NCBI GenBank assembly: GCA_907165065.1
Contig: OU015541.1
Location: 16,303,501 to 16,367,500, forward strand
From: Caprimulgus europaeus
Taxonomy: Eukaryota > Chordata > Aves > Caprimulgiformes > Caprimulgidae
DNA: 64,000 bases
Direction of reading: 5' to 3'
Of the stretch, positions 23,801-41,950 are shown one piece after another. The translations under genes were made by a program, and so were the position numbers. The first letter of the stretch is position 1, and each line of letters starts with the position of its first letter. Under the pieces are notes generated by a model. It ran no database searches. It was not told the DNA's origin and was given only the letters and a program-made list of their open reading frames with translations.

Positions 23801-26000
23801 TCAGTTTTCCATTCAAAGTGTAAGAACTTGTACTTGGAGCAGATGAAAGCAGCTCATGGTGTTGTGCACCCTGGACTCTTCTGCTTCCCAATTAAAAGTA
23901 CAGCTTTGTCTTCTAATGGGCTAAGTGCAGGGGCAACCAAACACCCAGGGCCCTTGTTCACTTCAGAGTCAATTCTATAAAAACCACTGGAATAAAAGCG
24001 TACAGAACTGTTTGTGCTTTCAGACTGTTACACAGATCATAGAGTGCAATCATGAACCCAACACTGACCAGTCCCCACTGACCCCTGTCCCTCAGCTCTG
24101 TGTCTACACGACTCTTCAATCCCTCCAGGGCTGGGGACTCCACCCCTGCCCTGGGCAACCCCTTCCAATGCCTCAGAACCCTTTCAGCAAAGAAATTCTT
24201 CCTCACATCCAATCTCAACTGCCCTGGGCACAACTGGAGCCCATTTCCTCTTGTCCTGTCCCTTGGTCCTTGGTTGAACAGACCCACCCCCACCTCTCTG
24301 CACCCTCCTTGCAGGGACTTGGACAGAGCCAGAAGGTCTCCCCTCAGCCTCCTTTTCTCCAGGCTCAACACCCCCAGTTCCCTCAGCCTGAACTCAGCAC
24401 ACTTGTGCTCCAGACCCTTCCCCAGCTCCGGTCCCTTCTCTGGACACGCTCCAGCACGTCCAGCCTCCAGTTCACATCTTACTGCATCAAAGCATTGTCA
24501 CAGCCTGTCACTGCTCCCCTTGCTAACTCTGAAATTCCTGCCCAATTTGTCCGAGGAGGATGAGGTCAGGAACAGGGAAGCCCCAGCACCTTTGTGAGCA
24601 ACAGCAGCTGACAGGAAAAAGTGACACAGTTTCACGTCCATCCCCCAAGGAAAAGCAGTGCAGAGTCCACAGCTCCTCTGTGCTGAAAGCCAGCAGAGCA
24701 GGGAGATGTCCTGCTCCACCACGCAGCCCTGTGCCCAGGCTGTGCCCGGGATCCAGCGGGAGCTGGGATGCTGCGGGACTGAGAGCAGCTTGTGGGTGTG
24801 CTGCTGGGGGCAGGAGCAGGAAGGGGCACGGACCAGGAGTGTCACAGCACAGGGGAGATCTGCACTGGAAGAAAAATACTCCACCAGAGATAAAGCTGTG
24901 GGGAAGGCTGTGGCTGACGTGTTCATTTGCACTTGGAAGCTCTGCCAACAAACGTGAGCAAAACGTGCAAGTGAGCACACACATCAAATCTTGTGGAAAC
25001 CAAATCTCTTTGGCATATGAGACAGAGGGGCCAGGAGCAGTGAAGCAGATCACAAACTGGTAACGGCTGTGAGAACACAACAGAGACTCTCACAGGCCTG
25101 CTCTTGCCGCTGCCCTTTCCCTTCAGGCCTCACAGCTCAGCTGGATTCACAAGTGTATTTTTCCCCCAACTTCTTAAAATAGATTATATTTCTAGTTTTC
25201 TTTTAATGATACTAAGTAAATTTTTATTTAATCCTCGAAGAGTTTAATCCAAGTTCAGTTTAACTGAGGTATCTGAACATAAATGCAGCTTGTGTTTTCT
25301 CTGGCTGCAGGGAAGCGCTGGGGCTGCTGTAGGTGATGGGGCAGAGGACACACCGCGGCTGCCCTCGGGAAGTGCTCGGCCGGCACGTTCTCTGGGTACG
25401 GACACAGACCCACGGTGCCCGGCTGCCCGGCGTGGAAGCCGCCGCGGGATTTCCACGGGAGCGCGGTGCTTTCCCGGGGTCTCTACCAGACCACAGCCCG
25501 CCCCAGCCTCACCTACGGAGCTGCGAGCCAGCAGCTCGGTGACACCCAGCCGGCACAGGCAGCCCCGGCGGGGCCACCACCCCTCCCGCTGTGCAACCGG
25601 CTGAGGCACCGCTGTTCACCCGCGCTTCCCGCAGCCACCCGCCCGGCGAGGCGTTCCCGACACCTTCCCGCCGCCCTTCGAGGGCTGCCCAGGCTCCGGG
25701 CGTGCCTGCTGCGGCCCGAGCCTGCCCGCAAACGCGCCTTCTCCCTCCCTTCCGCTGCCCTCCGGAGCTCCGGCGCCGCCAAGCCCCTTCCAGCGGGGCT
25801 CTCCCCGGCGCCGGGGCCATCCCCCCGCCTCCCGGCTCCGTCCCCCCGGGAGGCCCCGGGCCCGGCCCCACCTTGTCGTGCCAGGCCGAGTCGCTGCGCA
25901 GCGCTTTGCCCCACACCGAGCCGCGCCCGGCCGCGCCTCCGTTAGCCACCGCGTGCTGCTGCGCGTGCGGCGGCTCCTCCCTGCGCCGCGCGCCGCTCAT
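20855..26000 (-). CDS. RAB5IF: RAB5IF (C20orf24), RAB5-interacting factor, complete
   Basis: RAB5IF is a small multi-pass membrane protein reported to bind RAB5 and to act with ER multipass-translocon factors; function here is inferred by homology. Four exons (26000-25872, 23702-23599, 21678-21549, 20896-20855) give 405 nt, 134 residues plus TGA. The N-terminus MSGARRREEPPHAQQHAVAN is hydrophilic. Then come GSVWGKALRSDSAWHDK, DEFLDVIYWFRQIIAVILG and two to three hydrophobic helices (AVILGIIWGVVPLKGFVGIA; FCLINAGVLYLYF; FALFLVVWIIFYTAI). The C-terminus is AIHYD. Length and order match the mammalian protein. The exon 2 donor GCAGT|GTAAGG is used because it keeps phase and has the better consensus; it creates a Val codon across the junction where I recall Gly in mammals. 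Confidence 0.95.
21549..21678 (-). CDS. RAB5IF: RAB5IF coding exon 3
   Basis: 130 nt; acceptor CTTCCAG|ATTCTG, donor TTTCTG|GTAATG. It encodes FCLINAGVLYLYFSSFQQID, then EEEYGGTWELTKEGFMTSFA. Confidence 0.95.
23599..23702 (-). CDS. RAB5IF: RAB5IF coding exon 2
   Basis: 104 nt; acceptor TCCCCAG|GACGAG, donor GCAGT|GTAAGG. It encodes DEFLDVIYWFRQIIAVILG and the start of the first membrane helix pair. Confidence 0.95.
24032..24462 (-). mobile_element. CR1 LINE 3' fragment in RAB5IF intron 1
   Basis: A 5'-truncated CR1 in minus orientation with the CAATCATGAACCCAACACTG start and the CTTCCTCACATCCAATCTC and CTGTCCCTTGGTCCTTGGTT blocks shared with the copies at 27868, 32385 and 46148. Confidence 0.92.
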
Positions 26001-26650
26001 CCTCCGTCCCGCCGGCCCCGTCCCGGCCCGGAAGCGGCCGCCGCGTCCCGTCACCCGCCCGCGCCCCTGCTCCGCCAATCGCAACGGCTGCGCGCGACAC
26101 ACGTGACCAAGGCGACGCCGCTCTCGCTACGGCGCGGGAGAGGGGCCCGGCGGAGCGCGAGGGGCGGGGCCTGGGCCCGTGAGGGGGTGGGGCCTGGTCC
26201 CGGGGGGCGGGGCCTCACCTGCCCCCAGCCCCGCCCGCCCCGCCTCGTCCCCCACCCTGCGCAGCGGTCCCCGGGCTGGGCCCGCCGGCCGCCCTGCTCA
26301 CCGCACCGGGGCCGGGCCGGGGCGGGCTGGGGAGGGACCCACGGTGTGTGGGGCGGCCCCTGGGCCGCGCTCCCCCCGCCCGCCCGGGCCGGGGCCTGTC
26401 CGGCTGCCGGGCCCGGGCGGGCGGGTGCGTGGCCCTGCGGGGGCCGTGCCCGGTGTGAGGGCAGCGCCCTGGCTGGCAGCGGCCGGGAGGTGACCCCTCT
26501 CCGGTGCCTGAAGGGGCGCCCCGGGGCAGGGATGGCCGGGCCGGGCTGCTCCTTGGCGGAAAGCTGGGGCCGGAGCCCCCACGTTGCCCTGGCGCGTTGG
26601 CGGGAGCCAGGTCAGCGCTTCAAACCGCCGTGCTGAGCCGAGCAAACGCG
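25330..26650 (-). promoter_or_regulatory. CpG-island promoter of RAB5IF
   Basis: Dense CpG stretch around the first exon. Upstream of the ATG are a CCAAT box at 26075-26079 and a CACGTG E-box at 26100-26105 (followed by AC, so similar to USF/TFE-type sites). No TATA box is seen. The island continues about 500 bases further upstream, with no recognisable divergent gene. Confidence 0.6.
25872..26000 (-). CDS. RAB5IF: RAB5IF coding exon 1
   Basis: 129 nt, 43 codons, start ATG at 25998-26000 inside a CpG island, donor GACAAG|GTGGGG. It encodes the hydrophilic N-terminus ending in SDSAWHDK. Confidence 0.95.
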
Positions 26651-26699
26651 ACAGCCGCGGGCAGATCCCGGGGACGGTCCCCTCCTTGCTAGGCGTTGT

Positions 26700-27867
26700 G
26701 TCCGCGTGCTCCCATCTCGCTTGTGCCGTCCGCTCAAAATCCACAGCCGTGCCCCTGGCACCGACATCGGGATGAATTTAACACCCGTGCTCTTAAGCTG
26801 GCATTGTGTTACAGTGTCCCACCGTGCACCCGGCTCATCCCTCTGCAAGGGCTTCATACCATCCACACATGCATATTCATCGCCTTTCCGAGAAACTATT
26901 CACATATTCCTCACATTTCCGGTATTTAAATGGCCTTTTTGCATGCGCACTGATGTCGTTTTTATTCTCTTTAGGTGTTTCCTGGTGGTTGTGGAACCTT
27001 TCTCACTCTGCCCTTTAGTTGCACTTCTCTTCTGTGCAGGCTCAGTCCATCTCCTGGCCCGCTTGCAGCACTTCTGGCTCCACAAAACTGGTTTCCTCTC
27101 ACATTGCTGCCTCATCTACCCTATTTGCAACGATCCGACACCTCCAGTCTCCTGTGATCTCTTTTAGACTCTGACCTGGACTGGCTGAGCTGGTGTGTAG
27201 CTGCCTCTCAGTGTCGCCGTGTTGAAGCAGAAGGGGATGTTCTCTTGGAAGCTGGTTCCTCCCTGGGGATGGGCTGCAGGTCTGGAGGCCTTGGGAGCTG
27301 GGGAGCCTTGGAAACACCACACACTCGTGCAGCGTGGTTCAGCTTGGTGTGTCTGTGTATGGCAGCAGACGTTACAGCAGCCAGAGTTACACTGCTGGGA
27401 GCGTGTGTGGGTACGGGGATTCCTGGGGAGTCCTAAAGATTTGACTGTGTGTTTGTATTCTTGCTTTACAGGAGCAATCCTATTCAACTTAAAACAGTTG
27501 CATTCCTCATGAGAAAACACGTTGGGAATTACTTCTTCACTGTGTTCTTCGGGGGGTTTGGTTGGGATTGATTTGCTATTGTCCTCTTCAGGGTGTGCTC
27601 CTGTGGGTAGGTGGGCAGAGGGGGCCTGGCTTTGGGACAATAAATGATCACGTTTCCTGTGTGTGCGTGGGTGTAGGTCTGGATACCTGGTGGGCAGCAT
27701 GATGAGCAGGTCGGCTCAGCAGCACTGGGGTCACTCAGGGTGTTGCTGGAAGACCTTGATCCTGCAGCGAACCTTGCTGGTGGTGGTGGGGCTTGGGTCC
27801 TGCAAAGATACCTCCCATGGAGCCATTCCTTCCTCACTTGCCCATGGATGTCTCCACTGGTGCTGAT
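26700..27867. other. Intergenic stretch upstream of RAB5IF, no gene recognised
   Basis: A moderately GC-poor spacer. A 178-codon minus-strand frame (27164-27700) and a 153-codon plus-strand frame (26706-27167) are open, but both lack recognisable domains, splice support or homology that I can name. Confidence 0.45.
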
Positions 27868-28181
27868 GCACAGTATCAGAGAATCATTTTGGTACAAAAA
27901 GACCTCTAAGATCATCAAGTCCAACCATCAGCCCCACACTACCATGCCCACTGACCCATGTCCCTCAGCACTGTGTCTACTCATCTCTTCAATCCCTCCA
28001 GGGATGGGGACTCCACCACTGCCCTGGGCAACCCCTTCCAGTGCCTCAGAACCCTTTCAGCAAAGAAATTCTTCCTCACATCCCATCTCAACTGCCCTGG
28101 CCACAACTGGAGCCCATTTCCTCTTGTCCTGTCCCTTGCTCCTTGGTTGAACAGACCCACCCCCACCTCTCTGCACCCTCC
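27868..28181 (-). mobile_element. CR1 LINE 3' half, interrupted by a solo LTR
   Basis: The CR1 3' end (GATCATCAAGTCCAACCATC) through CTGCACCCTCC, where the sequence breaks and continues at 28734. Together with 28734-29355 it is one CR1 in minus orientation. Confidence 0.92.
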
Positions 28182-28733
28182 TGATCTGGGGAATCAAACC
28201 TTACAGCTGCAGGGAGTTCTCAAGCAGGGGGGTTTTATTCGCTGGTGGGGGACAGGGTGGGTCGCTCCAAAAGGCCCTGCGCCCCCACTCCTTTACAAAG
28301 GCATTATTTAAAGTACACACACACACATATTCATTAAATTTAGGATGGATTAAGCTAATTAGTTCCAACAAATTTTAACATAAGTTCCCTCCCATTCACG
28401 CTTGCCCACTGCCTCCTGTTGGTGTGTGTCAGCCCCCTTGTAGACCGCCAGACAAACCAAAGCAGCTTTCTCCTTCAGCCTGCAGGTGCTGCACACCAGT
28501 TCCCTCTCCTCTTGCCCCAGACTGCTCACACACCAGGCACCCCCAGGCCTTTGCTGATGGTGTGGAATAGCTTGTTAGTTCTTGTCAAAGTTTCCCACTC
28601 AACACAGACAAAACGATCTAAACTTAGAAGTTTCCACCTAACACAGAGACAAAATGAAGCTCAGCTTACTTTCTAAAATCTAATTCTTAATACAGAAAAT
28701 AAATCTAACTATATTTTATATGTTCTCAGATCA
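28182..28733 (-). mobile_element. Solo LTR of an endogenous retrovirus, nested inside a CR1
   Basis: A 552-bp block bounded by TGATCT at left and AGATCA at right (perfect 6-bp inverted ends, TG...CA) and flanked by the 4-bp target duplication CTCC (28178-28181 and 28734-28737). Removing it restores the intact CR1 order seen in the sister copies. On the minus strand, an A/T-rich box (TTTAAATAAT, near 28303-28312) is followed by AATAAA at 28234-28239 and a short U5, so the LTR is in minus orientation. No internal retroviral genes remain. The 4-bp duplication favours a gammaretrovirus-like (class I) origin; the family is not identified. Confidence 0.85.
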
Positions 28734-29355
28734 CTCCTTGCAGGGAGTTGGACAGAGCCAGAAGGTCTCCCCTCAGCCTCCTTTTCTCCAGGCTCAGCAC
28801 CCCCAGTTCCCTCAGCCGGGAACTCAGCACACTTGTGCTCCAGACCCTTCCCCAGCTCTGTTCCCTTCTCTGGACACGCTCCAGCACCTCCAGGTCCTTC
28901 TTGGACTCAGGGGCCCAACACTGAACCCAGCACTCGAGCTGCGGCCTCAGCAGTGCCCAGTGCAGGGGGAAGAGAACTTCCCTGCTCCTACTGGCCACAC
29001 TGGTGCTGATCCAGGCCAGGATGCCCTTGGTCTTCTTGGCCACCTGGGCACTCTGCTGGCTCATGTTCAGCTGCTGTTGACCCAACACCCCCAGGTCCTT
29101 TTCCACCAGGCATCTCTCCCCCCACTCCTCCCCAAGCCTGGAGCTGCTGGGGTTGTTGTGACCCAAGGGCAGGACCCAGCACTTGGCCCTGTCGATCCTC
29201 ATGGAACTCACCTCAGCCCATGGATCCAGCCTGGCCAGATCCCTCTGCAGAGCCTCCCCACCCTCCAGCAGATCAACACTCCCACCCAGCTGGGTGTCCT
29301 CTGCCCACTGACTGAGGGTGCACTCAAGCCCTCATCCAGATCATTGATGAGGTTC
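28734..29355 (-). mobile_element. CR1 LINE 5' half (continues from 28181)
   Basis: Resumes at CTCCTTGCAGGGAGTTGGAC and continues into the reverse-transcriptase C-terminal region (minus-strand DRAKCWVLPLGH and VEKDLGVLG). It ends near 29355 by 5' truncation. Confidence 0.9.
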
Positions 29356-30428
29356 ATTATTTCATTTCCCTGTTAACAGATCCCAGGCCCAAGGTCCTGC
29401 ATTTCTTTCTCTTACACAAACCAGCAAATCCCTGAGGTGCTGAGCATCCCAGGAGCCTGGCTGCTCTCTGCAGCACTCCATACTTCAGTAGCAGCCACCT
29501 TGCTGTTGATTTCAGCAGGACCTGGGAACCTTCAGGGGCAGACTGGACCTACCTGGGCTGTGTGTGGTTACCACAGAGGGGAGCAGGGACACGAGTCCTT
29601 GTCCTCAGTTCCAGCTGAGGCCATGCAAGTTTAATACAGGTTATGAAAGATACTTTTGGACTTCAAAAGCATCGTGCCCTGCTCCAGTTATCAGGCCCCT
29701 GAGCACATGCCCAACCCCTTGGGCATTTCCACAAGCCAAAGGCTAGTCTGGGTCAGTGGACCCAGTGGGGGACCCACTGCTGTACCTCCAGCAGGACCTT
29801 CACCTCTGACACCCCGACCATGGCAGGGCCCTTTGCTGAGGGGCCAAGTCTTTTGGCTCCAGCCTCGCTCTGGGGTGCTCCTCAGGTGCTTGGGGCATGG
29901 CAGCCCCCCTCCTGCTCTGCTCCTTCTGCTCTGTGAGGGACAGGGTCACTGAGCACAGGAGGAGGTGAGAGCTGAGGGACCCCAGGGCCGATCTCAGGCT
30001 GCGTTGTAGGTACATGAGGAGTCTCACTGTCCCCAGCTCTGTGCTCCTGCCCAGGCCACTTTGCAGGGGTGGAAGTGCTTGCACAGTGATGAAGCACCGG
30101 GATCAGGGAAATGATCTAAAATTCACATGCTGAAAATGCCCAAACTGGCTTGTTTTACTCCCTCTCCATTGCCTGGTCCACTGCCCAGAGAGAAAAGCAA
30201 ATTAAATTGGGGCTTGAGAGAACAAGGAGAGGCAGGAGAGGTGCCAGAGGATGTCACAGGGGTACAAACAGGTGCTCATAAGGGATGTGTGTTGGCAGGC
30301 ATGTGGAAGTCAGGGAGAAGGATACACGGGGAGCCCTGGGCAGGGGAAGGTGGGATGGGCTGGATGGGGCTCAAGGCAGAGTCCAAGGAGCTGGGTGAGG
30401 TGGCCCAGCAGCAGCCCCTTGTGTGCAC
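29356..30428. other. Intergenic spacer, nothing recognised
   Basis: About 1.1 kb between the split CR1 and the ERVL-like LTR. No gene, RNA or repeat was seen. Confidence 0.5.
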
Positions 30429-31080
30429 TGTGATGGTTTCCCTGGGCTGGCCCTTGGCCAGCAGCCAGCGCAGCCATTCACCCACTTCCCCCCACCCCCA
30501 GGGGACAGGGGAGATGGTTGAGGGCAAGGATTAGGAGGCTTGTAGGGTGAGATAAAAACAGTTTAATAACAGAAATAAAAGAAAACTTTAAAAAACCCCC
30601 AACTAATATTAAAATAGTAGTGATAATGATAACAGTAATAAGATATGCAAATGAGGGATACCCCAGTGCCATTGCTCACCACCCGCCGGCCAAGCCCGGC
30701 CCAGCCCCAGATAACGATCCCAGAGGAGCGACAATCCTGAGCCAAAACCTGTGATCCCACAAGAGCGAGAGCCTGAGCAAAAACCCATGTGAATCCCCCT
30801 GATTTGGGGCCAGCCCTGGTTAATGCACTGACATGATGTGACATGATCTGGAATATCTCCCTGGCACATCCCAGTGCCAGTTTGGGGTTTGCTATTCACT
30901 GCGCTTCTCCCTCCCAGTCCTGATGCAGCTGTGAAGCAGCCAAACACCGTGGCCTTGGGCTCCAGCAGCAACTGAAAGGTTACTGCTTCATCAGTGGTGT
31001 TCTCATAACAAGTCTGAAGTGAACCCAAAACTTCTAACTATTGAGAAGAAAATGAACTCTATCCTAGCAAAACCAGGGCA
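30429..31080 (+). mobile_element. Solo LTR, avian ERVL-like
   Basis: A 652-bp element starting TGTGATGGTTTCCCTGGGCT and ending CTAGCAAAACCAGGGCA. Internal landmarks are GAGATAAAAACAGTTTAATAA-like sequence near 30550, an A/T-rich patch, ATTGCTCACCACCCGCCG near 30670 and a TGACATGATG stretch. I recognise this pattern as a common bird ERVL-type LTR; this is from memory, not a search. Flanks TGCAC and TGCAG agree at 4 of 5 positions, consistent with an aged 5-bp duplication. No internal region is present. Orientation is inferred from the remembered consensus and is less certain. Confidence 0.8.
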
Positions 31081-32384
31081 TGCAGGCAGCTTCCGAGCCT
31101 GCAAAGCACGTGAGGAGCTGCCGTGTCCACACTGCTCCTCCCCACCAGTTCCATCCCGGGGCCTGGCCTGGCACCTGCCCAGTGTCAGGGAACTGGGGCT
31201 CCGTCAGGGACAGTCCCTGCCCCGGGGATCCTCCTGCCCTGCTCCTGGGGACCACCTGGACATGGCTGAGGCTGGGGCTTTCCTCCACCTCAGAAAAACC
31301 TGGGACCAGCCACGGGATGGTGGTTCTGGCTGTCCAGCTCCTGAGATTTGTTCTTTTTTTCTTCTTTTTCCTATTTCTTTACATTTTTATTAAAAAAAGC
31401 AAACTTTCTTGGTACCCTCTGGCCGAGTCATGGGCACAGCAAAGGCTCCCTGGCTCTCCTCTGTCCTGGCACGGCACTCGGTGGCATTTCCAACCCCATC
31501 CCCAGGTTTGGCCAGCTCTGATTGCTCCCCCAGCCCAGCCTGTACCCAGAGGGGACATGGGCGGGAGATCTGGCTCCAGCCAAGGCCGAGTGACCTCCGT
31601 GGCTCCCGGCTCCCTGAGGGGACAATGCCCTGGCAGATTTCCCCCACAGGGCAGTGGGTGGTTAGGATGTCTGGCGGGCTGTTTGCAGCACAGGTCACTG
31701 GTCTGCTGAGCCAGCAGGGACAAAATCCATGCCCTGGGCAGGGTCTGTCCAGGCTGCTGGAGAGCATGGCCATTGCTTCTGCATCAGTGACAAAACAGGG
31801 CTTTTTGGCTTTTTAACTGTTGTTGGTAGCGATGCCCTGCAGGACAATGGCCACTGAAGATTAATTTAAGTCACTGCTCACTTCTGCTCTTCACCTGCGT
31901 TGCTGCGAGCGCAGCCCATGTGCTCCACACTGTCCCCTCGGCACAGCTCTGCCACACTGGGAAGTGCCCAAGGGTGACACAGGGCATGGTCCTCGTCCTC
32001 AAGTTCCCATCTCTTCTTGGGCCGTGAGGAGCAGCTGACAGCAACCAGGAGAGCAGCCCTGCTCCGGCTGCCTGCTCCAGGCTTGGGTGAATCCCTCTCA
32101 GAAATGCTCCTGGTGTCTCCTTCTCCCACTTGCCTGCTCCTTCACAGGCTGAATTCTGGCCCCACTGTCATGGGGTCCTCCAAACCAAAGATAAATCTCC
32201 CCTGGGATGATGTCACCTGGGACATCAGGACCCTCCTGAGGGGGAGTTCACAGGACCAGGAGCTCCTCTTGGTGACTGCAGGACTGGGCTGCTGGTGGGA
32301 AGGAAACATGACCAGGAGCTGCTGCCCTGGAGAGGCATCCTCAGGACACCCGCCCTGCCACGGGTGAAGGGTGGGCTCTAGTCC
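31081..32384. other. Intergenic spacer, nothing recognised
   Basis: About 1.3 kb between the ERVL-like LTR and the plus-strand CR1. Short poly-T tract near 31350-31390; no supported gene. Confidence 0.5.
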
Positions 32385-32809
32385 CCAGCTGGGGAATGGG
32401 GAGGGTCTGGAGCACAAGTGTGATGGCTGAGGGAAGTGGGGGTGTTGAGCCTGGAGAAAAGGAGGCTGAGGGGAGACCTTCTGGCTCTGCCCAAGTCCCT
32501 GCAAGGAGGGTGCAGAGAGGTGGGGGTGGGTCTGTTCAACCAAGGAACAAGGGACAGGACAAGAGGAAATGGGCTCCAGTTGTGGCCAGGGCAGTTGAGA
32601 TGGGATGTGAGGAAGAATTTCTTTGCTGAAAGGGTTCTGAGGCATTGGAAGGGGTTGCCCAGGGCAGTGGTGGAGTCCCCATCCCTGGAGGTATCTAAAA
32701 GACGAGTAGACGTGGCTCTTAGGGACATGGTGGTGTTGGGTTGATGGTTGGACTTGATGATTTTAGAGGTCTTTTCCAACCTTAATGATTCTGTGATTCT
32801 ATGATTCAG
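32385..32809 (+). mobile_element. CR1 LINE 3' fragment, plus orientation, with terminal 8-bp repeats
   Basis: The only plus-strand CR1 here. It runs from GGGGAGGGTCTGGAGCACAA to the diagnostic 3' end GATGATTTTAGAGGTCTTTT and AATGATTCTGTGATTCTATG, i.e. copies of the ATTCTRTG octamer. The end lies about 490 bases upstream of the MYL9 TATA box. Confidence 0.93.
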
Positions 32810-33296
32810 GTCCTGGCTGTTCTCTGCTCAAAGCAACTTTTCAGAGGACCTTCAAGGGGGCTGTTTCACCAGGTCCTTCTGGGGTCTGGCAGCCTGGGGC
32901 AGCGGCACAGCTCAGCACCACCCAGCCGGGCTTTCTGGCCACTGCGCCCTTTGCAGCGTGGTCCCACGGGAGCAGCAGCAGCAGCTTTTGGCCAGCCCCG
33001 GGGCAGCCTCAGGGCTGCCCTGTGTATCCCAGCCGGGCGGCTCGCCCACGGGCAGCCAGAGCTGCTCCAGGAAGCTCGGGGCGAAACACCCATCACCCGT
33101 GGGCCCCTGGCTGGTGTCACCTGTGGGTGCCCACAGCTCTGCAGAACTCGGCATCCCCTCCGTGTCACCGGGCTGGGAGGCACAGGGACGCCCACGGGGA
33201 TGCATCGGTTCCCGCTCCCCCCGGGCTCCGCCCCGAGCTGCGCATCTCCCCGCGGGGAAGCGGACACGCGTGGGACGCCCCCGCCGCCCTTTCGTC

Positions 33297-33303
33297 TATA
33301 TAA
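33297..33303 (+). promoter_or_regulatory. TATA box / CArG-like element of MYL9
   Basis: TATATAA within CTATATAAGG (33296-33305), which also matches the serum response factor CArG consensus CC(A/T)6GG with one mismatch. It sits in a CpG island about 30 bases ahead of the presumed start site. Smooth-muscle genes are commonly driven by SRF/CArG elements; whether this one binds SRF is not known. Confidence 0.55.
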
Positions 33304-33326
33304 GGCCGGGAGCGCCGTCCTGCCGC

Positions 33327-33516
33327 CCCGGCCCCGCGGCCCCACCGCATTCTTCTGCCTTGTAAGGGCCGAGCCGGGCCGGGCGGGACGGGGCGGGCGG
33401 CACCGCCCCGAGCCCCCGCTGCCCGCCCGCCCCTGGGGCCGCGGGCCGGGCCGGGCCCCGGCAGAGCAGCGCCGGCCGCCCCGCAGCTCTCCCGCAGCTC
33501 CCCCGCTCCGGTCCAG
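33327..33516 (+). other. MYL9: Probable non-coding exon 1 of MYL9
   Basis: Predicted from the TATA box at 33297 and the strong donor GTCCAG|GTGAGC at 33516/33517. MYL9 genes of other vertebrates have a non-coding first exon spliced to an exon just upstream of the ATG, which fits the acceptor at 40081. A weaker donor CTT|GTAAGG at 33361/33362 is an alternative. No transcript evidence is available. Confidence 0.5.
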
Positions 33517-33623
33517 GTGAGCCGGTTCCGCCGCTCCGCCGGTCGGGACGGGACCCGAGAGGCCACGGGGAACGACTGGCACAGGACGGAGCCGGGCCGC
33601 CCCGGCGAGGCGGGGGGGACCAG

Positions 33624-33800
33624 ACGGGATGGGACCGGGACAGCCCCGGTGGGGCGGGATGGGGCCAGGGCAGCCCCGATGGACCGGGCGGGATGGGGCC
33701 AGGGCAGCCCCGATGGACCGGGCGGGATGGGGCTGGGGCAGTCCCGGTGGGGCGGGATGGGGCCGGGGCAGCCCCGGTGGGGCGCGATGGGGCCGGGCAG
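33624..33800. repeat. G-rich 30-34-bp minisatellite in MYL9 intron 1
   Basis: About six imperfect copies of a unit such as GGCGGGATGGGGCCAGGGCA followed by GCCCCGATGGACC or GCCCCGGTG. The repeated G-tracts on the transcript strand could form G-quadruplexes. It begins about 110 bases after the exon 1 donor. Confidence 0.88.
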
Positions 33801-34056
33801 CTCGGCGGGGAAGCGGCCGGACGAGAGGGGGCAGCTGCCCCGGGGCGGACAGGAGGGAGCAGCCCCGGCCGTCCCACCGTTGCCGCGGTGCTGGGGCTCA
33901 GCTCTGGGGAGGTAGCGATGCAGCGGCAGGAGAAGCCCCGGGGGGTCCCGTCCAGGCAGCCCCACCGCCTGGGCGGGCGGGGACAGCCGCTGTGGGGCCC
34001 GGCGGGGATGTCGCAGCGAGGGGGGGACTGGTCCAAGCAGAGCTCTCGGTAACTCC

Positions 34057-34192
34057 ATGCACCGACCCGGAGCTGGGACATCCCAGCTTCCCTGGCCAGA
34101 GCAGATCCTGCTGCCAGTGGCTTCATGCACCGACCCGGAGCTGGGACATCCCGGCTTCCCTGGCCAGAGCAGATCCTGCTGCCAGTGGCTTC
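34057..34192. repeat. 68-bp tandem duplication in MYL9 intron 1
   Basis: Two adjacent 68-bp copies starting ATGCACCGACCCGGAGCTGG, differing at one base (CCCAGC against CCCGGC). The near-identity points to a recent duplication. Confidence 0.93.

Positions 34193-41950
<7,758 letters not shown>

Larger units (their letters stand above)
33150..34040 (+). promoter_or_regulatory. CpG island at the MYL9 promoter
   Basis: GC- and CpG-rich region spanning the TATA box, probable exon 1 and the start of intron 1, including a G-rich minisatellite. Long frames on both strands in this stretch are composition artefacts. Confidence 0.6.

Noticed and set aside
25509..26102. Upstream start giving 34 extra residues on RAB5IF
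   Set aside because: The extension is Arg/Gly-rich CpG-island sequence; the inner ATG at 26000 begins the conserved MSG...EEPP sequence.
27164..27700. 178-codon minus-strand frame upstream of RAB5IF
   Set aside because: Cys/His/Pro-rich but no known fold, no splice context, and it lies in unremarkable spacer; treated as chance.
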